The translations under genes were made by a program, and so were the position numbers. 7,944 nucleotides of DNA from Clostridiales bacterium. GTDB lineage: Bacteria; Bacillota; Clostridia; Peptostreptococcales; Anaerovoracaceae. Below are positions 1 through 7,500 of this stretch, one piece after another. The stretch covers positions 1-7,944 of the forward strand of contig WRJV01000231.1 of the NCBI GenBank assembly GCA_009778415.1, written 5' to 3'. A model generated the notes under the pieces. It had not been told where the DNA came from, did no database searches, and worked only from the letters and a program-made list of their open reading frames with translations. Positions within the stretch are counted from its first letter, which is position 1; the number at the start of each line of letters is the position of its first letter.

Positions 1-564
1 GAAGGCGAGGGCACGGTTCAGGACGCCCTGAACAACAAAATCGCGAGGATCGGTGAAAACATGAACATCAGAAGGTTCGTGCGGTTTGCCGAACCAGGAT
101 GCGTGTATTCCGGCTACACTCACGGCGGCGGAACCATCGGAGTCGCAGTCGGGTTCAAAACAGATGCGCAGAAAGAGGAAATTGCTGCAATGGGCAAGGA
201 CGTTGCCATGCAGATAGCTTCGATGAACCCCAAGTTCATATCGGAAGCCGACGTAGACCCTGAGTACATCGAAAGCGAAAGGAAAATCATGACGCAGCTC
301 GTCATCAACGAAGGCAAAGAGGGTGCTATGTTGGAAAGGATTGTGGCCGGCAAGCTAAAGAAAGAAATCAAGGAAGTCTGCCTCTTGGAGCAAAAATTCG
401 TCAAGGACAACGAGATGACCGTGAAACAATATATCGAGAAAGCCGCAAATGAAATCGGAAAGCAGATACAGGTCGTTTCAATGGCCCGCTTTGAAGTCGG
501 CGAGGGCATCGAAAAGAAAGAAGAAAACTTCGCCGAGGAGGTCGCAAAGCAGATGGGCGCGTGA
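1..564 (+). CDS. tsf: Elongation factor Ts, C-terminal part (5' end outside window)
   Basis: EF-Ts is the cytoplasmic guanine-nucleotide exchange factor that recycles EF-Tu-GDP to EF-Tu-GTP during translation elongation. The reading frame is open from base 1 and ends with TGA at 562-564, giving 187 visible residues; the N-terminal UBA-like domain and the first part of the core lie off the left edge. Family features seen in order are KIARIGENMNIRRF (around the IGENxxIRR signature), a GYTHGGGTIGVAV strand like the YxHxGGxIGVLV stretch of bacterial EF-Ts, DVAMQIASMNP, a charged helical section IESERKIMTQLV, the LLEQKFVKD segment, and the C-terminal module RFEVGEGIEKKEENFAEEVA, which closely resembles the E. 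coli end. The ATG at 61 is internal (Met21 of the visible frame), because homology continues upstream of it. A terminator begins about 45 bases after the stop, so tsf probably closes its transcript, presumably shared with upstream rpsB. I see no truncation at the C-terminus. Confidence 0.96.
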   Translation, partial: EGEGTVQDALNNKIARIGENMNIRRFVRFAEPGCVYSGYTHGGGTIGVAVGFKTDAQKEEIAAMGKDVAMQIASMNPKFISEADVDPEYIESERKIMTQLVINEGKEGAMLERIVAGKLKKEIKEVCLLEQKFVKDNEMTVKQYIEKAANEIGKQIQVVSMARFEVGEGIEKKEENFAEEVAKQMGA

Positions 565-590
565 CAAAAAGGGGACGGTTCCTGTGTCAC
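561..590. repeat. GGGACGGTTCC-type imperfect palindrome overlapping the tsf stop
   Basis: The 30 bases begin GTGACA and end TGTCAC (a 6-bp inverted repeat, 561-566 with 585-590). Inside is AGGGG-ACGG-TTCCT, where 570-574 can pair with 579-583 using two G-T pairs. The result is a snapback structure with a small internal asymmetry. The core GGGGACGGTTCCTGTGTCAC resembles, from memory, a small dispersed palindromic repeat found in many Firmicute genomes and often near IS200-like Y1 (REP-associated) transposases; I could not check this here. Its first bases supply the TGA stop of tsf. There is no transposase in the window. It could also act as an extra transcript-end hairpin. Confidence 0.6.
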
Positions 591-608
591 AAAAAGAATA
601 TTGCACAT

Positions 609-640
609 AAAAAAGAGAAGGCTCCGGCTTTCTCTTTTTT
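609..640 (+). terminator. Intrinsic terminator after tsf, potentially bidirectional
   Basis: Bases 609-622 pair with 627-640 in a 14-bp stem that contains one G-T pair (620/629), closed by the tetraloop TCCG at 623-626. The 3' arm ends in six T residues and the 5' arm starts with six A residues, so the structure could end transcription from either side. The GC-rich top of the stem followed by the T-run is the standard rho-independent form. It separates the tsf transcript from the glycoside hydrolase genes. Confidence 0.9.
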
Positions 641-651
641 CGTTGGGGAGC

Positions 652-679
652 TTGCAAAGTGTTTTGAAAGTGATATAAT
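652..679 (+). promoter_or_regulatory. Extended -10 sigma-A type promoter for the glycosidase genes
   Basis: A perfect -10 hexamer TATAAT (674-679) is preceded by TG at 671-672 in the extended -10 arrangement (TGnTATAAT). TTGCAA at 652-657 is a plausible -35 box, 16 bases upstream. Transcription would start near 686, giving a leader of roughly 45 bases before the ATG at 732. It lies just downstream of the tsf terminator, as expected for the start of a new transcription unit. I see no obvious operator palindrome or cre-like site in this short leader. Confidence 0.75.
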
Positions 680-714
680 ATCGGTAATCTATACAGTTTT
701 CGTTAACATTACTG

Positions 715-725
715 AAAGGAGTGAT
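715..725 (+). promoter_or_regulatory. Ribosome binding site of the first glycosidase gene
   Basis: AAAGGAGTGAT is nearly fully complementary to the 3' end of 16S rRNA. Its AAAGGAG core ends 10 bases before the ATG at 732. This fixes the start at 732 rather than at the in-frame GTG at 561. That GTG lies inside the end of tsf and would force translation through the palindrome and the terminator. Confidence 0.85.
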
Positions 726-731
726 GGAATC

Positions 732-3700
732 ATGAAAATGACAAAGACGCTTTTGGCCCTGCTGCTCGTATTGGCGCTCACAGTGCCGCTGGTGCCGGCA
801 GTATATGCGGAGCCGGCAGCTACTCCAACCGACGGGTCTTTGGTCTACATCGACGACGGCGTCATACGCGTGACAGTGGACGACAACATGGACATCAGCG
901 TATACCGCTATGACAATGGGGCTAGGACGCTTATGGCAGGGCCTGTTGAGAGGATGGGCCCGGCAGGCGCGACGGCGCTCAGCGGTACGCCGTGGGCAAA
1001 CGGGATCCCGTGGTCGACTGCAGCTGGAAGCCTGAACGCCAACTCAGCCAAGCTGTTTTCTCTCAGGTCAGGCTATGTGACGTCCTGGTCGCAAGGGGGG
1101 ACCGGCACTAATTCCGACAGGCTGACGCATGGGAACGCACAATACGAAACTTTCACTGCGAACGGCGACAATTTCGTGAGGGGCGCGGCGACATATGAGA
1201 CAAACGTTGAAACGTGGCTTGGAACGGGCAACCGCCTCACCATCCCGTCGACCAACGCAGACCTTGACCTGACTCGGAAGATCGTCCTTGAGACAGCTAA
1301 CGCCCTCCCGGGCGAAGTAGCTTATTCCTGCTACTACACCTATACGGGAGACGACCCTTCCTACAAGGTCACAAAATTTGTCGAAAGCAACCTCATGATT
1401 AAGGAGCCGGTCAAACCGGACAGGCTAACTATCGGCAGCTACGACAGGGTAGACGCCGGCTTGTGGCTGCTTTGCGGCTGCCCGATGAGCTGGGGCAACG
1501 ACTACCTGCGTCCCGTCTTCTACGACATGGGAACGGGCAATGCAGTGAGCTTCAACCAAACCGGCAATTCGTACAGCAGCCCGAACGGAGGCCAGGTTTC
1601 AAAGAACAACTGGAACTGGGGCGCCGACGCGGGCTTTCCGCTCAACGATTTCTACGGCACGACCATTGGCCTCGCCATAGGCTCCCTGATGCCGTACAAC
1701 ACCTACGGCCTTGAGATGCCCGTGCGCGGCAGCGGCCTGGGGACAGCCGTCGCCACCCGCAACAACGAAACCGCCTACACCTGGATGGGCTGGCCGGGCA
1801 AGACACTTGAGCAGGGGCAAGAAACATTTATCGGAACCAGCCTCCTTGCCGTACACACCGGCGACTACTTCGACGGCGCGGGCAAGTACTCTGCTGCCAT
1901 GGACAACCTGAGCGCGGCGGCGATGGTGACAAGCGGCCTTAGCGCTTCCGACGTAGGCCTGTGCAGGCTGGCAAAGGCTGATGAAATCCCCGACTGGAGC
2001 TTCGCACCGTCATATGAGACATGGGGCTACGGTTCCGGGTTCCTGCCCGCCAACACAATGGACATTCTCCCTGAGCTAAAAGCGCTGGGGATAAAGTCGG
2101 TCACCCTCGACGCAGGGTGGTATTCGAGAACCAACACCGAGGGCGAGGGCATATACCTTCCGGCTGCGTCGAAATGGTCGCCTGTAGTGCCAAAGCTGGC
2201 AGCATACTTCAATGAAGCCCCGCTGCCCTGCACGACGCCGCAGGAAGCCGTGAAGGTGGTAGCCAGGTTCATCGACTATTTCCACGACAACGGCATCAAG
2301 GTCATAGCGTGGGTCATGCCGCCTAATGGGCGCACCAGCGGCACAACGATAACCGAGCACCCCAACTGGTTCGCGAGGAGCGCGGACGGCAGCACCAAGA
2401 ACGCGGACGGCGGCAACTACCGTACGCTGTGTACCGGAAACCCCGAAGTGCTGAATGAATTCACAGATTATTTCGTCGACATCATCTTCGGGCAGTACGG
2501 CTTCGACGGGATCAAGGGCGATTCCTTCTACGGAGTCTCGCCGTGCTACGGCGCCGACGGGAAGGGCAACGGCCACGGCCACGACGGCGACATCTATGCA
2601 AATATCAAGTACTACGGGAAATTCTTCAAGAACATCTACGACAAAGCCTGCTTGCTCAGGGGGGCGACCGCAACCTTGGGCGGCCCTGTGATTGACAGGG
2701 AGCAAGTCCCGATGATGAAGAACTGCATGTGCGGGCAGCCTATGGACTACTACATCTGGGCAGGGACCAACCGACCAGTGCCGGGAGACCATGTGGGCAG
2801 CCGTACCCAGCGCTACCTTACGAAGATGTACAAGGGCTTTTACGGCGCGTCGTACATGGTTGACACCGACCACATATTCCTTGGAACTCTGACGAGCACC
2901 GACGAAGCCTACAGGATTGGGCCCATCGACTACATTTCCTACATCGGCGCGGGCGGCGCCATGTCCACAAAGTACATTACAAGCAGGTTCAACACCTTCA
3001 GCAGCGGCGACCTAAACGCCAACTACGTGATGAGGTACCCGGGCCAGTCAGACTACTCAAACATCGCCAGCAGGACCGGAACTTACAAATGGGGCGATTT
3101 CGTCAAATGGTTCGGCCTAAGCAACGACATCCATCTGTCATCAAGGGATACGGAGATGGTGAACCTGTACAAATACGGTTTGGACTATCCTGAAGGATAC
3201 GCCTACAAACAGGGCAGCGATTTCTTCTATTCATTCTTCGCGACAAACAACACGGTGTCGAACCTGAGAGGCTCGGTTACCCTTGACCCGTGGGGCAGCA
3301 GCTACGTGAGCTCCAACACCTACAACGGCAACATCGAACTGCGCGGTTTGAAACCCGGAGCAAGCTACAACATCACGAACGTTGAGAACGGCAAGCAGTA
3401 CAGCGGCATTGCAGACGTAGACGGGAACATCACGCTGGACGGCATTTCGTTCATTACAGGGGTAATCTACAAAGCGTCAGAAACCCTAACGACTTCCGTC
3501 TCTGGCACGGTTACCGGCAGGGCGGGCGCAACAATACCCGGCGCCGAGCTTACGCTGCTTGACGCGGCAGGGAACCCGGTTCCGGGGATATCCACGACAG
3601 CAGCCAACCTAGCTGGGTACTACAGCTTCCCGGTGGTTCCTGACGGCACCTACAGGATACTGGTCACAACGTACAAAGGCACCGACGGCAAGCCGTATAC

Positions 3701-4460
3701 GGCGAACGTGGCGACCCCGTACGGCGACTACATGACGAAGAGGTTCACCGTAAGCGGCGGCGAAACGCTGATGGACATCGACGTTACTGACATATACTAT
3801 TCCGTGAGCGTTCGGGCTGACGCCGAGAGCGACATAGACAAGAACGTCGAACTCATCCTGTCGACACAGGGGGCGAAGAACCTGCTTACGGTCGAAGCGG
3901 AAATCCTGGTGGACGGCAACATGCTGGCTGGCCTTGGCGTAGAGCCGCTGAACGGGTTTCGGGCTTTGACAGACATCTTCTGGAGCTACGCCGGCGATGG
4001 CATGTGGAAGGGAACAGTCACGCTGGTCTACAAGTCAGGGGACAGCGAGGGCTTCACTTCTGAAGCGTCTGCTGACATAGCCGTGTTCAAATTTGCGCCC
4101 AGGGCAGTAGGCGACACGGTGCTGACCCTGACCGGAGCCGTGTCCAGCGGGCTTGACTCAGATGGCAAAATAACGTACTATTTCGACACCTTCATCGAAA
4201 GCGGCTGGGCTGCGACGAACATCGACCAGAGGGTCTTCTCGAAGTACGACCTGAACCGTGACAACAAAGTCGACGCGCTGGACCTTGGCATCATGCTGCT
4301 GTACTGCGGTTTCGCCACTGACACGCCTGGTTGGGACACCTTGGTAAAGGTCAACGACTCCAGGGGCAAAGGCGTCACTGCAAGCATGTGCGACGTGAAC
4401 AGCGATGGCATCATCGACATGCTCGACTTGCTCGACCTGTTCATCCACTACACCAAATGA
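732..4460 (+). CDS. Secreted GH36-like (clan GH-D) glycoside hydrolase with cohesin-like and dockerin-like tail, copy 1
   Basis: 1242 residues. Residues 1-26 form a signal peptide (MKMTK, hydrophobic LLALLLVLALTV, cleavage after VYA), so the product is exported. Residues about 27-420 are beta-rich, as in the N-terminal domain of GH36 enzymes. Residues about 421-760 look like the catalytic barrel: PSYETWGYG (426-434), TLDAGWY (458-464), VIAWVMPP (524-531), FDGIKGDSFYG (591-601; D597 is the candidate nucleophile, by analogy with KxD of GH36), NCMCGQPMDYY (664-674), NRPVPGDHVGSR (680-691; D686 is the candidate acid/base, matching the position of the SDD motif) and VDTDHIF (710-716), which recalls PDWDMF of raffinose-synthase-like members. 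Residues about 840-918 form a C-terminal beta domain, about 920-1018 a carboxypeptidase-regulatory-like beta-sandwich, about 1021-1150 a cohesin-like module and 1173-1242 a dockerin-like double EF-hand. Family assignment rests on motif order only, and the substrate is unknown; alpha-galactosides are the default guess. In the WxEPE-like position it has Pro (VMPP) where the paralogue has Glu. It is probably the first gene of a two-gene unit. Confidence 0.85.
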   Translation: MKMTKTLLALLLVLALTVPLVPAVYAEPAATPTDGSLVYIDDGVIRVTVDDNMDISVYRYDNGARTLMAGPVERMGPAGATALSGTPWANGIPWSTAAGSLNANSAKLFSLRSGYVTSWSQGGTGTNSDRLTHGNAQYETFTANGDNFVRGAATYETNVETWLGTGNRLTIPSTNADLDLTRKIVLETANALPGEVAYSCYYTYTGDDPSYKVTKFVESNLMIKEPVKPDRLTIGSYDRVDAGLWLLCGCPMSWGNDYLRPVFYDMGTGNAVSFNQTGNSYSSPNGGQVSKNNWNWGADAGFPLNDFYGTTIGLAIGSLMPYNTYGLEMPVRGSGLGTAVATRNNETAYTWMGWPGKTLEQGQETFIGTSLLAVHTGDYFDGAGKYSAAMDNLSAAAMVTSGLSASDVGLCRLAKADEIPDWSFAPSYETWGYGSGFLPANTMDILPELKALGIKSVTLDAGWYSRTNTEGEGIYLPAASKWSPVVPKLAAYFNEAPLPCTTPQEAVKVVARFIDYFHDNGIKVIAWVMPPNGRTSGTTITEHPNWFARSADGSTKNADGGNYRTLCTGNPEVLNEFTDYFVDIIFGQYGFDGIKGDSFYGVSPCYGADGKGNGHGHDGDIYANIKYYGKFFKNIYDKACLLRGATATLGGPVIDREQVPMMKNCMCGQPMDYYIWAGTNRPVPGDHVGSRTQRYLTKMYKGFYGASYMVDTDHIFLGTLTSTDEAYRIGPIDYISYIGAGGAMSTKYITSRFNTFSSGDLNANYVMRYPGQSDYSNIASRTGTYKWGDFVKWFGLSNDIHLSSRDTEMVNLYKYGLDYPEGYAYKQGSDFFYSFFATNNTVSNLRGSVTLDPWGSSYVSSNTYNGNIELRGLKPGASYNITNVENGKQYSGIADVDGNITLDGISFITGVIYKASETLTTSVSGTVTGRAGATIPGAELTLLDAAGNPVPGISTTAANLAGYYSFPVVPDGTYRILVTTYKGTDGKPYTANVATPYGDYMTKRFTVSGGETLMDIDVTDIYYSVSVRADAESDIDKNVELILSTQGAKNLLTVEAEILVDGNMLAGLGVEPLNGFRALTDIFWSYAGDGMWKGTVTLVYKSGDSEGFTSEASADIAVFKFAPRAVGDTVLTLTGAVSSGLDSDGKITYYFDTFIESGWAATNIDQRVFSKYDLNRDNKVDALDLGIMLLYCGFATDTPGWDTLVKVNDSRGKGVTASMCDVNSDGIIDMLDLLDLFIHYTK
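3771..4003 (+). repeat. Near-identical cohesin-like module DNA, copy in gene 1
   Basis: This stretch matches 7712-7944 at a constant offset of 3941 with no gaps. I counted about 16 mismatches in 233 positions (about 93% identity). The last 56 or so bases (from CTGAACGGGTTTCGGGC onward) are identical up to the window edge. It encodes MDIDVTDIYYSVSVRADAES through the SYAGDG segment of the cohesin-like module. Flanking parts of the two genes are much less alike, so the match has a fairly sharp left boundary near 3750. Direct repeat in the same orientation. Confidence 0.9.
4236..4457 (+). other. Dockerin-like double EF-hand module at the C-terminus of copy 1
   Basis: Two calcium-binding loops of the F-hand type are visible. 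The first is DLNRDNKVDALD (1173-1184, ligands D1173, N1175, D1177, D1184) followed by a helix LGIMLLYCG. The second is DVNSDGIIDMLD (1221-1232, ligands D1221, N1223, D1225, D1232) followed by LLDLFIHYTK at the very end. The duplicated loop-helix layout is that of dockerin type I-like domains, which dock secreted enzymes onto cohesins in calcium-dependent complexes. Loop positions 10-11 are Ala-Leu and Met-Leu, not the Ser-Thr pairs typical of Clostridium thermocellum type I dockerins, so a different partner specificity is likely. The inter-loop linker is long (about 36 residues). Confidence 0.8.
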
Positions 4461-4491
4461 CATCTGTACCATCCTCGATACATATGTTTAC

Positions 4492-4521
4492 GGCTGTATC
4501 CGGGTTGATCCGGATACAGCC
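4492..4521. other. Perfect 12-bp intergenic hairpin without T-tract
   Basis: GGCTGTATCCGG (4492-4503) pairs without mismatch with CCGGATACAGCC (4510-4521) around a six-base loop GTTGAT. It sits 31 bases after the stop of the first glycosidase gene and ends 9 bases before the GAAAGGGGAGG of the next. No run of T follows (TCAATCCTG), so it is not a standard intrinsic terminator. Possible roles are a weak or factor-aided terminator that lowers expression of the second gene, or a 3'-end stabilising structure at an intercistronic processing site. A regulator site is less likely. Confidence 0.7.
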
Positions 4522-4529
4522 TCAATCCT

Positions 4530-4540
4530 GAAAGGGGAGG
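4530..4540 (+). promoter_or_regulatory. Ribosome binding site of the second glycosidase gene
   Basis: GAAAGGGGAGG ends nine bases before the ATG at 4550 and provides a GGGGAGG anti-16S match. No convincing separate promoter is visible in the 89-base gap, which favours co-transcription with the upstream paralogue. Confidence 0.8.
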
Positions 4541-4549
4541 TTTATCAAC

Positions 4550-7500
4550 ATGAAAAGAACTAAGAGAATTTTTGCCATCCTGCTGGTGATAGCGCTTGCT
4601 GTGCCAATGGTTCAGATAGCCTATGCGGAGCCGGTGGCGACGCCGACGGACGGCGGTTTGATTTACATCGACGACGGCACCATTCGCGTGACAGTAGACG
4701 ACAACATGAACATGGCTGTCTACCGATGGGACGGTGCTGCCTTGACACCGATGACGCAACCGATAACACCGCTGGGCGCAAGCGGCGCGACAGCTGTAAC
4801 CGGAGCACCTTGGGCAAATGCGCTTCCATGGTCGACGTATACGGGCAACTTCAACTCGGGCTCCGCGAGGCTGTTATCCGCGAAGACAGGCTACGTGACG
4901 GCGGGTGCCAGAGGCGCAGCCACGGGCAACACTTCTGTGACCAACGACGCCCAGGAAACGCTGCTCGCTGACGACTTCGTGAAAACGGGGGAATTGTCGG
5001 AGGTCAACGTGGACACGTACTTCGGGAAGGGCAACCGCCTTGCAGTGACTGGGTACAGCGCTTCTGCGGAGCTTGAGCACACGCTGATCATCGAGACAAA
5101 CCCTGAAGTTCCGGGTGCGGCTGCGGTTACCAGCTTTTATACCTACAAGGGGGACGACCCTTCGCTTGCAGTAGCGAAATTTGTCAACAACAACTTCAAA
5201 ATAACTGACCAAAAACCTGCACTGCTGACGGCGCCGGCAAGGGACGGCACTGTCTACAACAGAGTGGAAGCGGGGCTTTGGGAGATGCACGGGTGCCCGC
5301 AGAGGACGAATGCGGACTACATGAACCCGGTGTACGACAATTTGGGCACAGGGGCGATCAACAACTTCGACAGCGGTTCCGAAACGCTGGCCAGGAACAA
5401 TTTTTCTTGGGCCAATTCGGGGATGGGCTTTCCGCTCAACGATTTCTGGGGGCAGAACGTCGGGTTTTTGCTCGGCTCCATGATGCCGTCCCATACGTAT
5501 TCCCTTGAGCTGCCCCAGCGCGGCAGCGGCATTACCGGAAACCACGAGACTGCGTACACATGGGTCGGGTTCCCCGGCAAGACGCTGGCAAAAGACGTAA
5601 AGACTTATGTGGGGACGAGCTTGATAGGGGTCCACAGCGGAGACTATTTCGACGCCGCCAGCCTGTACAGGCAGTCCATGGACAGAGTGGACCTGGCGCA
5701 CAACCCGTACCTTCCCGGAACTTACGACCCCAACAAGCTGAAGCTTCCGACGGCTGAACAGCTGCCTGACTGGGCATACGCTCCCTCATACGAGACTTGG
5801 GGCTACGGGGAAGCATTCCTGCCGGAGAACGTAATGGCGACAATCCCGCTCTATAAAACTTTGGGCATAAAGTCGATTACTTACGACGCCGGGTGGTATC
5901 AAAGGGACAATACGAACGGCGAGGGCAGGTACTACCCGCAGGCCTCGAAATGGGCGGCTGTGGCGGTCAAGCTTGCGCAGTATTTTGCCGCAAACCCGCA
6001 TCCCAATATGAAAGCCCCGGGCGACCCGTACGATTTTTCGGTCCTGCCATGCACGAATTCAACCCAGGCCATAAAAGTCGTAAGGGCATTGAACGAGTAC
6101 ATACACGTGAACGGCATGTACGTCAAGGCTTGGGTCATGGAACCGCAAGCCAGGGCCGGGGTGCCTGACAACTATTACGCGAAAAATGCAAGCGGCGCCA
6201 AGTACGGCACCAGCCGCACTTTCCTGTGCACCGGCACGACGGAGGTTTTGGACGACTACACAGACTATTTCTGCGATTTAATGTTCGGGACAGGCGAAGG
6301 CGAATACGCTTTCGACGGCTTAAAGGGAGACTCCTTCTACGGAATGCCGCTCTGCTACGACAAAAATCACTCCCATGGAGACAACATATACGGCGCCATT
6401 GAGGGGTTTGGCCAGTTCATGAAGAACATATACGACAAGGCCAATTACCTTAGAGGCGCGACAAACAGCATCGGCGGGCCAATCGTGGACAACCAGAAAG
6501 TCGCAGTGATCAAGAACTGCATGTGCGGGAAGCCGATGGACTACTATTCTTGGGCCGGGACAAACCTGCCGGTGCCGGGGGACAACATCGGGAGCCGCCA
6601 GATGCGCATGTTCACCAAGATGTACAAAGGGTTTTACGGTGCGAACTTCGCCGTTGACAGCGACCACGTTTTCCTCAGCACGCTCCGCAGGATCGGCGAG
6701 AACGAGAGGAGCGGGCCCATTGACTTTGTATCGTTCCTCGGAGTCGCGAGCGCAATGTCCACAAAGTTCATAACCGACAAATACTATACCTTTGTCGCGG
6801 GCATGGACCTTGGTACTGACATGCACGGCAACACCCACGTCAACCGCATGAACTTCCCCGGTGAGCCGAACTACGGCTTCGCCACCGGCGCAGCACATTC
6901 TGCAAACTCCACGTATGAAGTTTTCAAATGGGGCAGTTTCGTCAAGTACTATGGCTTGTTCAACGCCCTCGGTTTGTCCGGCAGGGATTACGAGCTCACA
7001 AACCTCTACAAATACGGCTTCGACTACCCCGAAGGCTATGCGTACAAGAACGCCGGGGGCGACGATTTCTACTTTTCGTTCTTCGCCACTGACAACGGGG
7101 TCGACAACTCCAGAACCAACAATGCTTTGATCGACCCGTGGGGTAACCAGTACGGCTACGCCAGCGGCTACAACACATATGCAGGAAACTACATCAGCAA
7201 CAACACCTACTCCGGCACCGTCGAATTGCGCGGGCTTGCCCCGAACACGCAGTATTACGTCACAAACGTCGAGACCGGCAAGCAGAGCGCTGAAACCTCC
7301 GGGGCAGACGGGATAATCCACCTCGGCGGCGTTGAGTTCACGACAGGCGTCATATTGAAAGTTTCACCGATCCGCACGGCGTCGATTTACGGCAAGGTCT
7401 TTGACGGTGAGCTGGGCAAAGCGGTAGCAGGAGCAGACATAACGCTCCTTGACGCGTCTGGCGATCCAGTCGTTGGCCTCATGCCGACGGCTGCGGACCT

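Noticed and set aside
120..608. Minus-strand open frame antisense to tsf, starting near the tsf terminator
   Set aside because: The sense strand encodes a clear EF-Ts. The antisense product is a Ser/Phe/Cys-rich translation without recognisable features.
561..640. CRISPR array or attachment site at the palindrome and terminator
   Set aside because: There is only one copy of each inverted repeat, with no regular spacing and no integrase or cas gene in the window.
561..731. Extending the first glycosidase gene upstream to the in-frame GTG at 561
   Set aside because: The extension would overlap the tsf stop and read through the palindrome, the terminator and the promoter. The ATG at 732 has an ideal ribosome binding site and begins a clear signal peptide.
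2076..2873. Minus-strand open frame of 265 codons
   Set aside because: Antisense to the catalytic domain of the first glycosidase, with His/Val/Arg-rich composition and no family features.
4874..5701. Minus-strand open frame of 275 codons
   Set aside because: Antisense to the N-terminal domain of the second glycosidase; no ribosome binding site or domain seen.
6320..7321. Long minus-strand open frame of 333 codons
   Set aside because: It lies wholly inside the second glycosidase gene on the opposite strand, has a Val-rich, low-information composition typical of antisense frames in GC-rich genes, and shows no recognisable motif.
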